A stretch of DNA of 64,000 nucleotides from Nemertoderma westbladi. Lineage: Eukaryota; Xenacoelomorpha; Nemertodermatida; Nemertodermatidae. The DNA is taken from assembly GCA_032718475.1 (NCBI GenBank), contig JAUCBJ010007580.1, positions 124,001 to 188,000 on the forward strand, written 5' to 3'. Under the pieces are notes generated by a model that was not told where the DNA came from, searched no databases, and was given only the letters and a program-made list of their open reading frames with translations. This document shows positions 40,536 through 49,800 of this stretch, piece by piece; the stretch's first letter is position 1; every line of letters starts with the position of its first letter. The translations under genes and the position numbers were made by a program.

Positions 40536-41090
40536 TGAGAGCGGATTCAATTCCGCCGCATTACCCTCATAAAGTTGGGAAGTGGCACCTTTTCAGCTAT
40601 ATTGGAGATACGAGATTGATAACAACCAATCTCGAATCACAACCAATAAGCAGGGACAACACAAACCCCCAAAGCCACACAAAGGGAGGTTAGAGGTCAA
40701 ACCACCTCGGAAGGGAAACAACCAGCAGGGGCCAACAGCAGGGGGAAACACTCCCAGAGAGGGGAGAGGCATGAAGTAGATTATCAGCCAATAGGGGCGA
40801 GGGAAGCATCCACTAGGTTAAGAGGCCACAGCAGTATAGTAATTATATGTATATATATTATCCTGCTACCAGTCTGTAAATCAGTTATTCAGTTATTGGT
40901 TTTTAGTGCAGACCGGTGACAATCTTCACCATCACCAATATATCTACATACCGGTACCCTATACAGCTATAGCATCCACTACCTTTGTGCTATTATTCAG
41001 TCATTCATTATTGTTCACCTATATTCAGTTATTGTATTAACACTCAAAGTACCAGAGAGATAACAACAACTCCTATTTATTTCACTACCA
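40536..41090 (+). repeat. Left LTR of the BEL/Pao-like element (555 bp)
   Basis: It begins TGAGAGCGGATTC and ends ACTACCA, giving the usual TG...CA ends. The first 183 bp match 47895-48077 at about 96% identity. A TATA-like run (TGTATATATATTA, 40849-40861) could serve the LTR promoter. The end was placed by the adjacent TGG primer site because the right LTR is incomplete. Confidence 0.8.
40849..40861 (+). promoter_or_regulatory. TATA-like sequence in left LTR
   Basis: TGTATATATATTA lies about 310 bp into the LTR, in a plausible place for the U3/R promoter. It is only suggestive because the surroundings are AT-rich. Confidence 0.3.
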
Positions 41091-41106
41091 TGGTGAAGCG
41101 TAGTCC
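41091..41106 (+). promoter_or_regulatory. Putative primer-binding site
   Basis: TGGTGAAGCGTAGTCC starts immediately after the CA end of the left LTR. TGG is the complement of the CCA end of a tRNA. The specific primer tRNA was not identified. Confidence 0.5.
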
Positions 41107-41185
41107 ATTTAACCGGTCGGGATCCATTGATCCCGTCACAGTGAAGATTTCCCAATACTACAAACTGTGACTGCAAGAGTAAAAG

Positions 41186-42559
41186 ATGAGCGCAGGAGGA
41201 CCCCAACTATCAGAGGCAGAGCCAGAGAGGACACCACCGCGGATCCCGGACGATACCAACCAAACGATCTGCAAGGCCGCGACGCGACGGTACCGACCTG
41301 TAACGCCGGATTCGCCGATGAGGGACGATCCGGCACCCCAAGCGGAGGGCGGCCTTCTACAACGAGGAAGGGACGAGTCGACGCACGACGGCGGTCGGAA
41401 TACCGAAGTCGCCGGCCAGCCACAGGCCGAGGGCGATGGGTGGCCCACCGGAACGGCGATGGTGGGGCCGCTGGTACGACGCCGAACCAGGAGAGGAGGA
41501 GGAGATTTCGGCGAAGAGGACGTCGGGACCAGCGATCGGCTTCGACGGGCCTACAACTCCACCAAGAAACTGTTGAGGGAGGCCAAAGAGGGAGAGAAGG
41601 TAAACCAGGGGAAGTTGAGCCAGCGGCTAGGTGAGTCGAATAAACATTTCAGATATCTAGTCCGTTTCGGGCAGGGAGAATTGGCGAGTGAGAGAGCGAG
41701 GGGGGTCGCCACCGAACTATTTGAACTGCGGCGATCCGGGGTTATGGAGCCTGATGTGGTGTACATAGGGCCATATTTAGTGGATGCTAGGGGAATTAAG
41801 TTAGTGGGTTGGGCAGATCCGCATGAGGGCGAACCCGAGGTTAACCCCGAGGATTCGGTCTTGTCGGTTAGCGATAACCCCAGAAAGCGGGGGAAAATTA
41901 GTAGGACAGAGAGGCGACGGGAATCCGTTGAGACGATTAAGTCCGCTACATCCTCCGCGAAAGCAAGAAGGGTGTTAGAGATAGATCTGGCGTGTCAATT
42001 AGACATGGTGGCGCTAGACCAGAAAGAGTTAGAGAGGCAGTTGGATGAGGGGACTGCGCTGTTAGAGAAAGAGAGGGAGTTGGCGAGGGAGTGTAGAGAG
42101 AGAGCCGAGAGGGTAGCGAGAAATTGTAGAGAGCAAGAAGAGAGAGAGGTAGAGGAACGTAAGGAGCGAGAAATGAGAGTAGAGAATGAGCGTAAAGAGC
42201 GAGAGACGAAAGTAGAGAACGAACATAGAGAGCGAGAAGCGAGAGTAGATAGCGAGGGTAGAGAGCGGGTGGTGAGAGAAACAGAGTTGGCGAACCAGAG
42301 TTTGCGAGAGGATAGAGAAAGAGAGAGGGCGGGAAAGCGTATACGGGATGATATGCATGCCCGGTTAAGGGGGCTTATGCAATACCAGGCAAAGCAGAAG
42401 CGCTGATTAGTACTGGCGCAGTTGGGACTATCAGAGAGTGAGGCTGGCTCAGGTAGTATTTACGAGGAGCCAGAAGTAATGGAAAGGTTTGTTAATATCC
42501 CACTTACAGGCACCGGACGACAGAACCAGAACTGGTGTAACCGTACTGGCGGGGGGTAA
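41186..42559 (+). pseudogene. Gag N-terminal region, coiled-coil (broken)
   Basis: ATG at 41186 opens a frame of 406 codons to a TGA at 42404-42406. The same frame then stays open for 50 more codons to TAA at 42557, so the TGA is probably a mutation. Residues 1-110 are polar and proline-rich and 115-180 are helical. From about 262 to the end the chain is almost wholly Glu/Arg/Lys coiled coil. An 11-residue repeat (EREMRVENERK and relatives, about four copies, 42164-42295) is visible in DNA and protein. This fits the N-terminal assembly domain of a BEL/Pao Gag. It has no enzymatic motif and its identity rests mainly on position within the LTR element. Confidence 0.6.
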
Positions 42560-44231
42560 TAATAATACGTTAGAAGAAATTAATATCAATAGTACCGTAG
42601 CCAGATAACCCTAACCAAACTTCCATTCCAGGAAATAATGCTTTATCCGGTAATTCTAATTTAAATACAAATAATCCAAATAATAATATTAATTTAAATG
42701 ATACAGAATAATAATTCTAATTCAAATATTCAAAATAATCTACAGAATACTTTAAATTCAAATATAGCAATAATTCGAATAATAATTCTAATTTAAACTC
42801 TGAGCAGAATAATTCATAATTCTAATTTGAATAATTTAGAAAATAATAATATTGATAACGGGGCTATTAATACTAATATAGGAGACACAGGTGGTCCAGC
42901 CAACAGCAGCCTGCAAGGCCACCTAGTTAGGCACGGAGTAGCAGGGGTGAGTGACCCCGACGGGAGCCTGCAAGGCCACGTAGTTAGGCAGGGAGCAGCG
43001 GGGGTGAGTCAACCCGACGGGAGCCTGCCAGGCCACGCAGTTGCACAGGGAGAGGCGGGGGTGAGCAGACCCAGCCGCAGTAGAGACAGTGCGTCGACTA
43101 GAGAGGGGTGTAGAAGCGAAGTAAGAGGTAGCGAAGTAAGGAGTGGCGAGTGGGGGGGGGCTACGGGCGCCCCACCATGGAAGATTAGTGGCGAGAGAGG
43201 GGGGCAGAGAATGCCCCGCAAGAGGGGCGTAGAAGCGAGGTAAGAGATAGTGAAGTAAGAAGCAGCGGGTGGGGGGGGGGGGGGGGGCTACGGACACCCC
43301 ACCACGAGAGATTAGTAGCGAGAGGGGGGGGGGGGGGGCAGAGAATGTCCCACAGGCGTCGGCGGATAATGCGCGGGGCGAGATAGGTGAACCGCGGCAC
43401 CCGACGACGGAGAATAGTAGGGGGATGCTGAGTATCTCCAGGAGCGTCCAGGCAGACAGAGAGAGAGATATTAGTGCCGAGAGCGGGCGAGGGACGAGAT
43501 GTCGAGCCCAGTCAGAAGAGAGAAGAAGAATAGTAGAGTTTAAATGGAGGTCGAAGAGAGAAGAAGTGGAGAGAATAGAAGAATCGTTGCTACGAGCGAC
43601 CAGAGAGCTAGGATGGATAGCGAGCCGTCATTAGTAGAGATGGAGTTAGGGAGTCAGTGGGGTCGAACTCCGGGAGATTGCCGTCGCCCCGGAGAGACGC
43701 ACCGCACACTAAGAGAAGGGTACAGGACGTACCGATTCGAGGACGAGAACAGGAGAGGGGATCGAAGGGAAACTTCCCGACGGGATACAGCTGCCGATCG
43801 AGAGTACGGTAGTCGCGGGGAGGACGCTTCTCGAATTATTCGAGAAGGTTAAACTTCGGTCCGGGAGGGCACATGCAGACTGCAGGACATACTGTAGGCC
43901 TTACTGCACATACTATAGGCCATGCTGGAAGAGATAGTGTAGGCGATAGGGATAGCGCGAACAACGGGATTAGATCCGGAAGTCGCGGAGTACATACCGG
44001 TAGGTAGGCAAGAAGTGGCTAGGCCTATATCGGTACCAGCACAGCAGCATGACTATAATATGCAGGGACATAACATATATCCAGGGGAGGGGAGAGTTAT
44101 TGCAGATAGGTGTATGGGCCCCAATATATTAACATCAACCTCAGTTCCAAACATACCGGTGGGGGGGGGGGGGGCAGGGTGGCATTCCCCATTACAATAT
44201 CAACAATACACTCAAAACAGGAATAAGAATA
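42560..44231. other. Repeat-rich, frame-broken part of the gag region
   Basis: About 42600-42850 is Asn-coding AT-rich DNA (AATAATAATTCT-like). At 42911-43081 a 57-bp unit is repeated three times, encoding a 19-residue repeat that begins SLQGHLVR. A ~130-bp G-rich segment is then duplicated (about 43100-43220 and 43221-43360). Long G runs occur at 43271-43287 (17 G), 43324-43338 (15 G) and 44161-44174 (14 G). Short open frames occur in changing phases, which suggests a disordered Gag spacer that has suffered indels. No domain is recognised. Confidence 0.6.
42911..43081 (+). repeat. 57-bp tandem repeat x3 (19-residue repeat)
   Basis: CTGCAAGGCC recurs at 42911 and 42968, with CTGCCAGGCC at 43025, a strict 57-bp period that keeps the reading frame. 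The coded units read SLQGHLVR..., SLQGHVVR... and SLPGHAVA.... It lies in the Gag linker region. Confidence 0.8.
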
Positions 44232-45131
44232 TTGAATCCCCTGGACGAGAACAGGTCTTGCGACACGGAAATATGGAGGGGGCCATTACCCCCAATGATA
44301 TATCCGACGCAAGTAAAGTCAACAGGCCCGACGGGCGGACCGCACACAGGAGAATCTGTACAGCATTCCTCGAACCCATTGGAAGCACAGGCAATGGGAA
44401 TGGCGACACTTATCGATGCACTCAAGACCAGAATCGAATTACCACCTGTAGAGCCATTTACATTCGACGGAAGCAGACCGGAAGAATACCTGCAATTCCG
44501 ACGCATGTACAGATACGAGATATTAAGTAAGAACCTGACGTAGGCGGAGTGCCTAAAATATTTACAGGTATATACAGGAGACCCGGCGTACGACATCGTG
44601 AGGCAATATCAGGGCATCGAGGGCGGCTTCACGACTGCATGGCGGGCCCTAGACAGGGAATACAGACACCCAGCCAAAATCATCTGGCAGACCTTAAGGG
44701 GTATAACATCGGGTGATCTACAGGATAACCCTGTTAGCATAAAGAAGTTTGCGAACAAGGTCGAGAAGGCGTTAATCGTGCTGAAAACATTAGATGCGCC
44801 ATACGAACTCAATGCATCTAATAATATCACCACGATAGCGCAGGCACTGCCGATCTGGCTACGGAGCAAGTGGAGCAAGATCGCCTTCTCCACTCGGGAG
44901 AAGAAAGGTGCGGAACCGGACTTAGAGGAAATGTCGAACTTCCTCAACTACGAAGCAGAGTTGATCACAGACCCAGTCTACAGTGAGGATAGTTTGGGCA
45001 AGGCGCTGAAGACCGAATACAACAGGCCTAAACCCGAACATAATCCGACAGACCCATTCCCGAGAGTGAGACAGTCACTACCACACGCGGCCACACAGGG
45101 GGCTACAGCTAACTGTGGGCTTCACAGTTAG
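44232..45131 (+). pseudogene. BEL/Pao Gag capsid-like domain, with in-frame TAG
   Basis: One frame runs from 44232 through 45131 with a single TAG at 44541-44543. The text IELPPVEPFTFDGSRPEEYL, then LQVYTGDPAYDIV, FTTAWRALDREYRHP and FANKVEKAL, matches the pattern of the BEL/Pao Gag domain (DUF1759 type: a proline-rich lead, a fixed F-G/S-P-xx-Y/W core, then a stop of helices). The TAG falls between the EILSKNLT and AECLKYLQ helices, where the family is continuous, so it is a nonsense change and not a natural readthrough site. A frameshift then separates this part from the knuckle and protease. Confidence 0.7.
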
Positions 45132-45414
45132 CTGGGAGTAGGGCCACACCGTGGCAGGGACAGAAAGAAAATAACATCACGAACAAACATAATCCCAACA
45201 TACCCAGTAGGCCGAGTAAAGATAACCAAAACACTAAATCGGTAGATATAAACCTATGCGCGATACGTGAGGGACTATACAGGGAACGCTACAATCCAGG
45301 ATTCGAACATCAATTGCATAGGGATGGAACCCATAAGACCATGAGTTTACCATAGACCATTTGCAAGCGTTGCCTAAACAAGATCGTGTAGCCTACACAG
45401 ACGCAAATGGACTA
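45132..45414 (+). pseudogene. Degraded Gag C-terminal linker
   Basis: All three plus frames carry stops. Fragments such as NLCAIREGLYRERYNPGFEHQLH in one frame and HLQALPKQDRVAYTDANGLCH in another suggest that the Gag nucleocapsid region continued here before indels. It leads directly into the CCHC knuckle at 45415. Confidence 0.5.
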
Positions 45415-46686
45415 TGTCATTGATGCGTGGTAGAAGGACACAGATCCGGAGAGTGTAGAGATTCACCAATAGGAGAGGATGAGACTGGAGGCCAAAGAAT
45501 GGCTACAAGCACGACTGGAGCAAGAAGAAAGAGGAAAGTACTACTCGGGGTAGTGCCAGTGAAGATAACAGGAAGGGGCGGCCGATCAGTCACAACATTA
45601 ATGCTGGTCGACAGTGGAGCAGCCTTCACGCTGGTGGAGAATTGGGTGGCCAAGGAGATAGGGTTACAGACGAGGCTGAGTAGGTTGGCGGTAACTACTA
45701 TCTCGAGTAAGGATGAGGTCCTGGAGATGAGGACAGGACGGTGCGAGATATCAGCGATTGCACCGGGATGTGACTATGGGGCGACCATAGACCCCATTCA
45801 GATCATAGAATCGACCAATATTAATGCCAGGAGACCAACTAACATCGAGGTCGAGCAGTACCGGTTCCTGGACGATATCGATTTTTCAATACGGGAGGTG
45901 GATGTCTCGAAGGTATCCATCATAGTGGGTATGGACTGCCCGACTGCCCACGAAAGAGTACAGACGATCTTCGGGGAAGACAGACAGCAGGATCCGACAG
46001 CGATTCTCACGCCGTTCGGATGGATGCTTAGTGGCCCAATTAAAACCAAGATTCCACAAAGGGTGTCGGAGACATCAGTGTGCATGCTACCAGGCACCGT
46101 TAAGGACATAGAGGAGAAACCAGAGATGGTAGATAAGCTAGAAGGAGAAGTAACAGCAAGAGAGTGGGCGGAGGAGAATGGATTCAATGCGGAAGACTTA
46201 GAGACAATGGGATGGAAGAAGGATGTTCCCAGCAAGTATCAGTATGGGGATGGAGAGGAGTGGACGGTGAGATGTCCGGAGGACAACAGTCCGGAGGAGT
46301 GTCCTGAGGAGTGTCCGGAGGAATGTCCGGAGGAGTGTCCAGAGGAGTGTCCAGAAGAGACGCCGGTCCGGTTGAGAGGCATACCGAGAAGGGGAAAGTT
46401 GAGTAAGAAGACAGGGTGGAGAGGGATAGGATTACTTTTGTCCATTCTGTTTTATATATTCTTCCGATTTCTTTTCATTCTACCAGCAGGCGAAGACCAG
46501 ATGAAGGGTGGCATTTTGCTGCCAGAAGATGTGGAAGTTAAGAAGGCGGAGGAGAGACCCGATTTTAGGGTGGCGGAAGAGGGAGAACCAATTCCTGGTG
46601 AGTTGGAATTAGCGAGGAAAGTGGGTCGAAAGATAAGAGGACGTACAGGGGGGCAGCGGGACAGTGCCTCCTGGAAGAATCGATAG
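45415..46686 (+). pseudogene. Gag zinc knuckle and BEL/Pao retropepsin with odd C-terminus
   Basis: A CCHC knuckle is coded at 45415-45456 (C-x2-C-x4-H-x4-C, ending HRSGEC) but its third codon is TGA (45421-45423), probably from CGA. After that stop the frame is open for 420 codons to 46686. The aspartic protease core is LMLVDSGAAFTLV, with the DSG at 45610-45618, followed by IIVGMDCPTAH and TPFGWMLSGP, which are BEL/Pao retropepsin hallmarks. After the protease comes an ECPE tandem repeat, a strongly hydrophobic stretch (GLLLSILFYIFFRFLFIL, about 46429-46482) and a charged tail. A reverse transcriptase would be expected here but is absent. Pieces of the right reading order but with one broken knuckle suggest decay of a once-translated Gag-Pro. 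Confidence 0.75.
46289..46355 (+). repeat. 12-bp minisatellite coding ECPE units
   Basis: Five to six in-frame copies of GAGGAGTGTCCG-like DNA code repeated Glu-Cys-Pro-Glu. It sits between the protease and the hydrophobic segment. Replication slippage is the likely origin. Confidence 0.85.
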
Positions 46687-46779
46687 AAGATCGAGGAATC
46701 CCTTGAAGTTTAAGTCGTCCAAATGTGTTGGACTGAGGGGGGTGGGAATGAGGGTGAGACGCCCTTCCCACACGAATAA

Positions 46780-47460
46780 GAAATATAAATAATAAAAATA
46801 ATTAAAATAATAAAATAAGTAGAAAGTTAGTAGAAGTCAGATAGTAAGTAGAAAGTTAGAAATTAATAGTTAGTAGAAGTTAGATAGTAAGTAGAAGTTA
46901 GTAAGAAAGTTAGTAAGTAGCTAGAAAGTTAGTTAGAAGCTAGTAAGAAGTTAGAAGTAGGCAGATTAGGGAGTGTGGTATATAGACATACCACAGGAGT
47001 AGAGGGGTACGTGGTACTGTTAGAAGTAGGCAGATTAGGGAGTGTGGTATATAAACATACCACGGGAGTAGAGGGGTACGTAGTACCATTAGAAGTAGGC
47101 AGTAAGGGAGTGTATTATATTGACATGCCATGAGTAGTAGCAGAGGGGTTGTGGGCACCGGAAGCGCCACGTAGAAGTAGTAGTAGAGAGGTTGTGGGCA
47201 CTGAAAGCGCCATGTAGATAGAGGTAGTGGCAGAGTGGTTGTGGGCACCGAAAGCGCCACGTAGTTAGAAGAGTTAGTAGAGTTAGAGAGTTGGAGAGTT
47301 AGTAGAGAGTAAGAGGGTTAGTAGAGTTAGTAGAGTCAATATAGTTAGTATAGTTAGTATAGTTAGTATAGTTAGTAAAGTTAGCAGAGTTAGTAGAGTG
47401 AAGAAGTAAGTAGTAAGTAGCAAGTAAAGTAGTAAGTAAGAATGATAATAGCACAGAAGG
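46780..47460 (+). repeat. Purine-rich tandem repeats replacing pol in the LTR element
   Basis: Degenerate AGTTAGTAGAA-type repeats (46800-46950 and 47270-47440) flank three 69-bp units starting TTAGAAGTAGGC at 46951, 47020 and 47089. Then about three ~47-bp units with GGTTGTGGGCACCG and AAGCGCCA follow (about 47143-47260). There is no open frame of domain length. The usual pol genes of BEL/Pao should be here but no trace of RT, RNase H or integrase is seen. Confidence 0.75.
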
Positions 47461-47885
47461 GAGGAGATATTGAGAGGAGGTGTTGGCGCATGAGAGAGTG
47501 CAGACGAGTGCAATTAAAGTGTGGGGAGCGAGTAGTGAGAGAGAGAGAGAGTAAGGGACATAGAGGTCTGAGGGTGAGAGAGAGTAGAGTGGAGTTAGAG
47601 TGGAGCCGAGGTGGAGTTAGAGTGAGAAGTTAGAGTTCAGGGTGAGGGAGTGTTTAAAATTGTGTGAGGATTCCACAATTGTCTCAAACAGAGACGCAAG
47701 ATGTCTTGGTGCAACTTAGGTTGCGGTTGCACCAAGAAGGGGTAGTAATATCATACCCAGAGGGAGCGGCCTGGAAAGCCGACTCCGAGAAGAGAACTCC
47801 ACCCCACACCCAATAGTAGATCGGGTTCCAGCGGAATTGAAGCGCACTTAGAGGTGATGCTATCTTCTCACCAGGAAGATAGCAT
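47461..47885 (+). promoter_or_regulatory. Structured 3' region of the LTR element (serial hairpins)
   Basis: Perfect inverted repeats follow one another: AATTGTG/CACAATT (47658-47664 and 47674-47680), CTTGGTGCAAC/GTTGCACCAAG (47705-47715 and 47726-47736, 11-bp stem) and ATGCTATCTTC/GAAGATAGCAT (47857-47867 and 47875-47885, 11-bp stem, 7-base loop). A bulged stem GGAGCGGC/GCCGACTCC lies between the last two. The last hairpin ends at the base before the polypurine tract. Such conserved stems suggest an RNA signal (packaging, export or priming), which is inference. Confidence 0.6.
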
Positions 47886-47894
47886 GGGGGGGAG
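47886..47894 (+). promoter_or_regulatory. Polypurine tract
   Basis: GGGGGGGAG lies directly against the TG start of the right LTR at 47895, as expected for the plus-strand primer of an LTR element. Confidence 0.8.
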
Positions 47895-48077
47895 TGTGAG
47901 CGGATTCAATTCCGCCGCATTATCCTCATAAAGTTGGGAAGTGGCACCTTTTCAGCAATATTGGAGATACGAGATGGATAACAACCAATCTCGTATCACA
48001 ACCAATAAGCGGGGACAACACAAACCCCCAAAGCCACACAAAGGGAGGTTAGATGTCAAACCACCTCGGAAGGGAAA
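47895..48077 (+). repeat. Right LTR of the BEL/Pao-like element, truncated
   Basis: It matches the first 183 bp of the left LTR with 7 substitutions and then stops at GGAAGGGAAA. The following sequence is LINE-A. The missing 370 bp of LTR were not found after the LINE-A tail, so deletion accompanied or followed the LINE insertion. Confidence 0.85.
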
Positions 48078-48246
48078 TTAATATCGAAAGAATATCGTCA
48101 CTACTCTCTCAAAAACAAAACACTTAAATGAAGCCCGCGTGGTGCTCGAGCATTGGCAGCATCTGCTTACTCCAACCTGTGTACTGATGTCTCATCTCAT
48201 GCTAATAGCTGAGCTACACAGTACTGCAGTATAGCTGTATTGCATA

Positions 48247-49767
48247 ATGCTGCACTCTGTTCCTGACAGCAATGCTGTCCCTGTCAGTCAGCGACGTAAT
48301 TCTTCTATTGACCAATCTGTTAGAAATAAATGTACCAGTAACGGTACTGGTAATGATAAAAGTATATCAGATTCCTCCAGTGTATCAGATATAGATATGC
48401 CACCCACTGACACTAATAACCAGTGGGCAGAGAATAAGGTAGACGATGAGGTGGATCTTAGTGCCAGTTCTCCGGTAATCATACTTAATCCTTTCTTGTC
48501 CTTTCTCCTACAATGCACTTCTACCTGTACCTATGAGGTCGGGAGAGCAGCCTGTCTTAAACGTTTCACAGCGGAGGAGATTTGGAAGGCTAAAGTCCTA
48601 CTATTTACGAGAGTGGAGATGGGTAGCGAGCTGAAGAATCATCGTGACACGCCTAACCGCAGTGCGAGTGAGGCCAACGTTATAGACTCATGGGATAAAC
48701 TTCGGGAGTTGGATCAATGTGATAAGTTGCCTGTGATCGCAGTGGAGGCTCTAGATGCCTTGTTGTTGCCTTCCCTCCCTCCGACGAATAGTTCAGTCTC
48801 CAATGATGTACGGGAAGCGCTACAGTCTGCGAGTCTCTCAGTTCTAGACGATAAAATCCATGGTTTGGATACGAATATTAAGGATCAGATGAAGGCATTG
48901 GAGACCACCTTCATGTCAGAAATAATTAAGGTTAGCCGTAAATTGGAAACACTGTCAGCTTCTGGGTTCGTTAGGTCCTCGGATCTGGTGGATAGGGCTT
49001 CCACTTCAGGTACCGGTACCAGAAGTACCAGTAGGCAGACTGCTTTGGGGGGTACCGGTGACGCCCCATGTCTCGTTGATCCTCCCCCGGCGGGTCGGCC
49101 CTCGTTTAGGGACGTTGTGAATTCCACCCAATCACGTCAGTTCGCGCAGCCCGCGCAGTATCAGAGAGGTAATTATAGTGCAGGAAATATGTATTCCTCG
49201 AGTGTCGGAAATCGCCCCTCCGGTAGGTTGAACCCAAGTCGAGGCTATTACTCACCTCTGGCCACACCCAATAGATCTCCGGCAACATCGTTTGGGGTTA
49301 GGGGAAGTGCGAAACGCCCACGTCCGAATTCCAATGAGGAGGAAGATCGGGAGGTGGAAGAAGTTGCGGATGGAGGCAGTCAGTGGAGAACGCAACCCCC
49401 ACGTCGACAACGTAAACCGATGGTTGTAGGTACTAAAGGGAGTCCGGTAGGAGCTGGTGACGATTCGTGACCCCGGTTACGAGCGGCGCCTTCTGAGGTT
49501 TTCGTTTTCCGATGCTCTCCAGATACTACCGAATCTGATATTGTAGATTGTCTGAAGTCCCAAGATATACAGGTAGTCTCTAATGGTGTGGAGAAGGTGT
49601 CGATTCCGGATGCGCGCTCCGCGAGTTTTTGTGTCTCGCTCCGTTCAAATAAGTTGGAGGCAGTGTTGAACCCCGCAACATGGCCTTCAGGTGTGTGTGT
49701 TCGAGAGTGGACCTACCGCAGTGCTGGGTTTCGTGCTCCCGATGGGCAACAGGGGTCCAACCGGTAA
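48247..49767 (+). pseudogene. LINE-A ORF1 (RNA-binding type), one in-frame TGA
   Basis: ATG at 48247 opens 407 codons to TGA at 49468-49470. The same frame continues without a stop to TAA at 49765-49767, so one nonsense change (TCG TGA, probably from CGA) splits a ~506-residue protein. The N-terminus is Ser/Asn-rich. About residues 180-240 form a coiled coil around HGLDTNIKDQMKALETTF. A basic, Gly/Ser-rich linker with KRPRPNS follows. The C-terminal part has WPSGVCVREW, a pattern seen at the end of ORF1 proteins of CR1-like LINEs. It would act as the nucleic-acid chaperone of the element. Confidence 0.65.
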
Positions 49768-49800
49768 TATGCTAATTCAAATCTGTTCTAAAAACTAAAT

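Larger units (their letters stand above)
40536..48077 (+). mobile_element. BEL/Pao-like LTR retrotransposon lacking RT and integrase
   Basis: The two LTR starts at 40536 and 47895 align over 183 bp with 7 mismatches and no gaps. The left LTR ends CA at 41090 directly before a TGG-type primer site, and a G-rich polypurine tract directly precedes the right LTR. The interior encodes a coiled-coil Gag N-terminus, a capsid-like domain, a CCHC knuckle and a retropepsin of the BEL/Pao kind, all on the plus strand but in several frames with stops. From 46687 to 47894, where pol should lie, there are only tandem repeats and hairpins. The right LTR is cut at 48077 where LINE-A begins, so target duplications cannot be checked. 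The element is defective or non-autonomous. Confidence 0.85.

Noticed and set aside
46239-47513. Minus-strand frames of 68-106 codons rich in Leu, Ser and Pro
   Set aside because: They are readings of purine-rich tandem repeats on the other strand; no start context or domain.
40536-48077. An envelope gene in the LTR element, from the hydrophobic segment at 46.43-46.48 kb
   Set aside because: There is one hydrophobic helix only, in the protease frame, with no signal peptide, cleavage site or ectodomain.
48288-49288. Minus-strand frames opposite LINE-A ORF1
   Set aside because: They are antisense shadows of ORF1.
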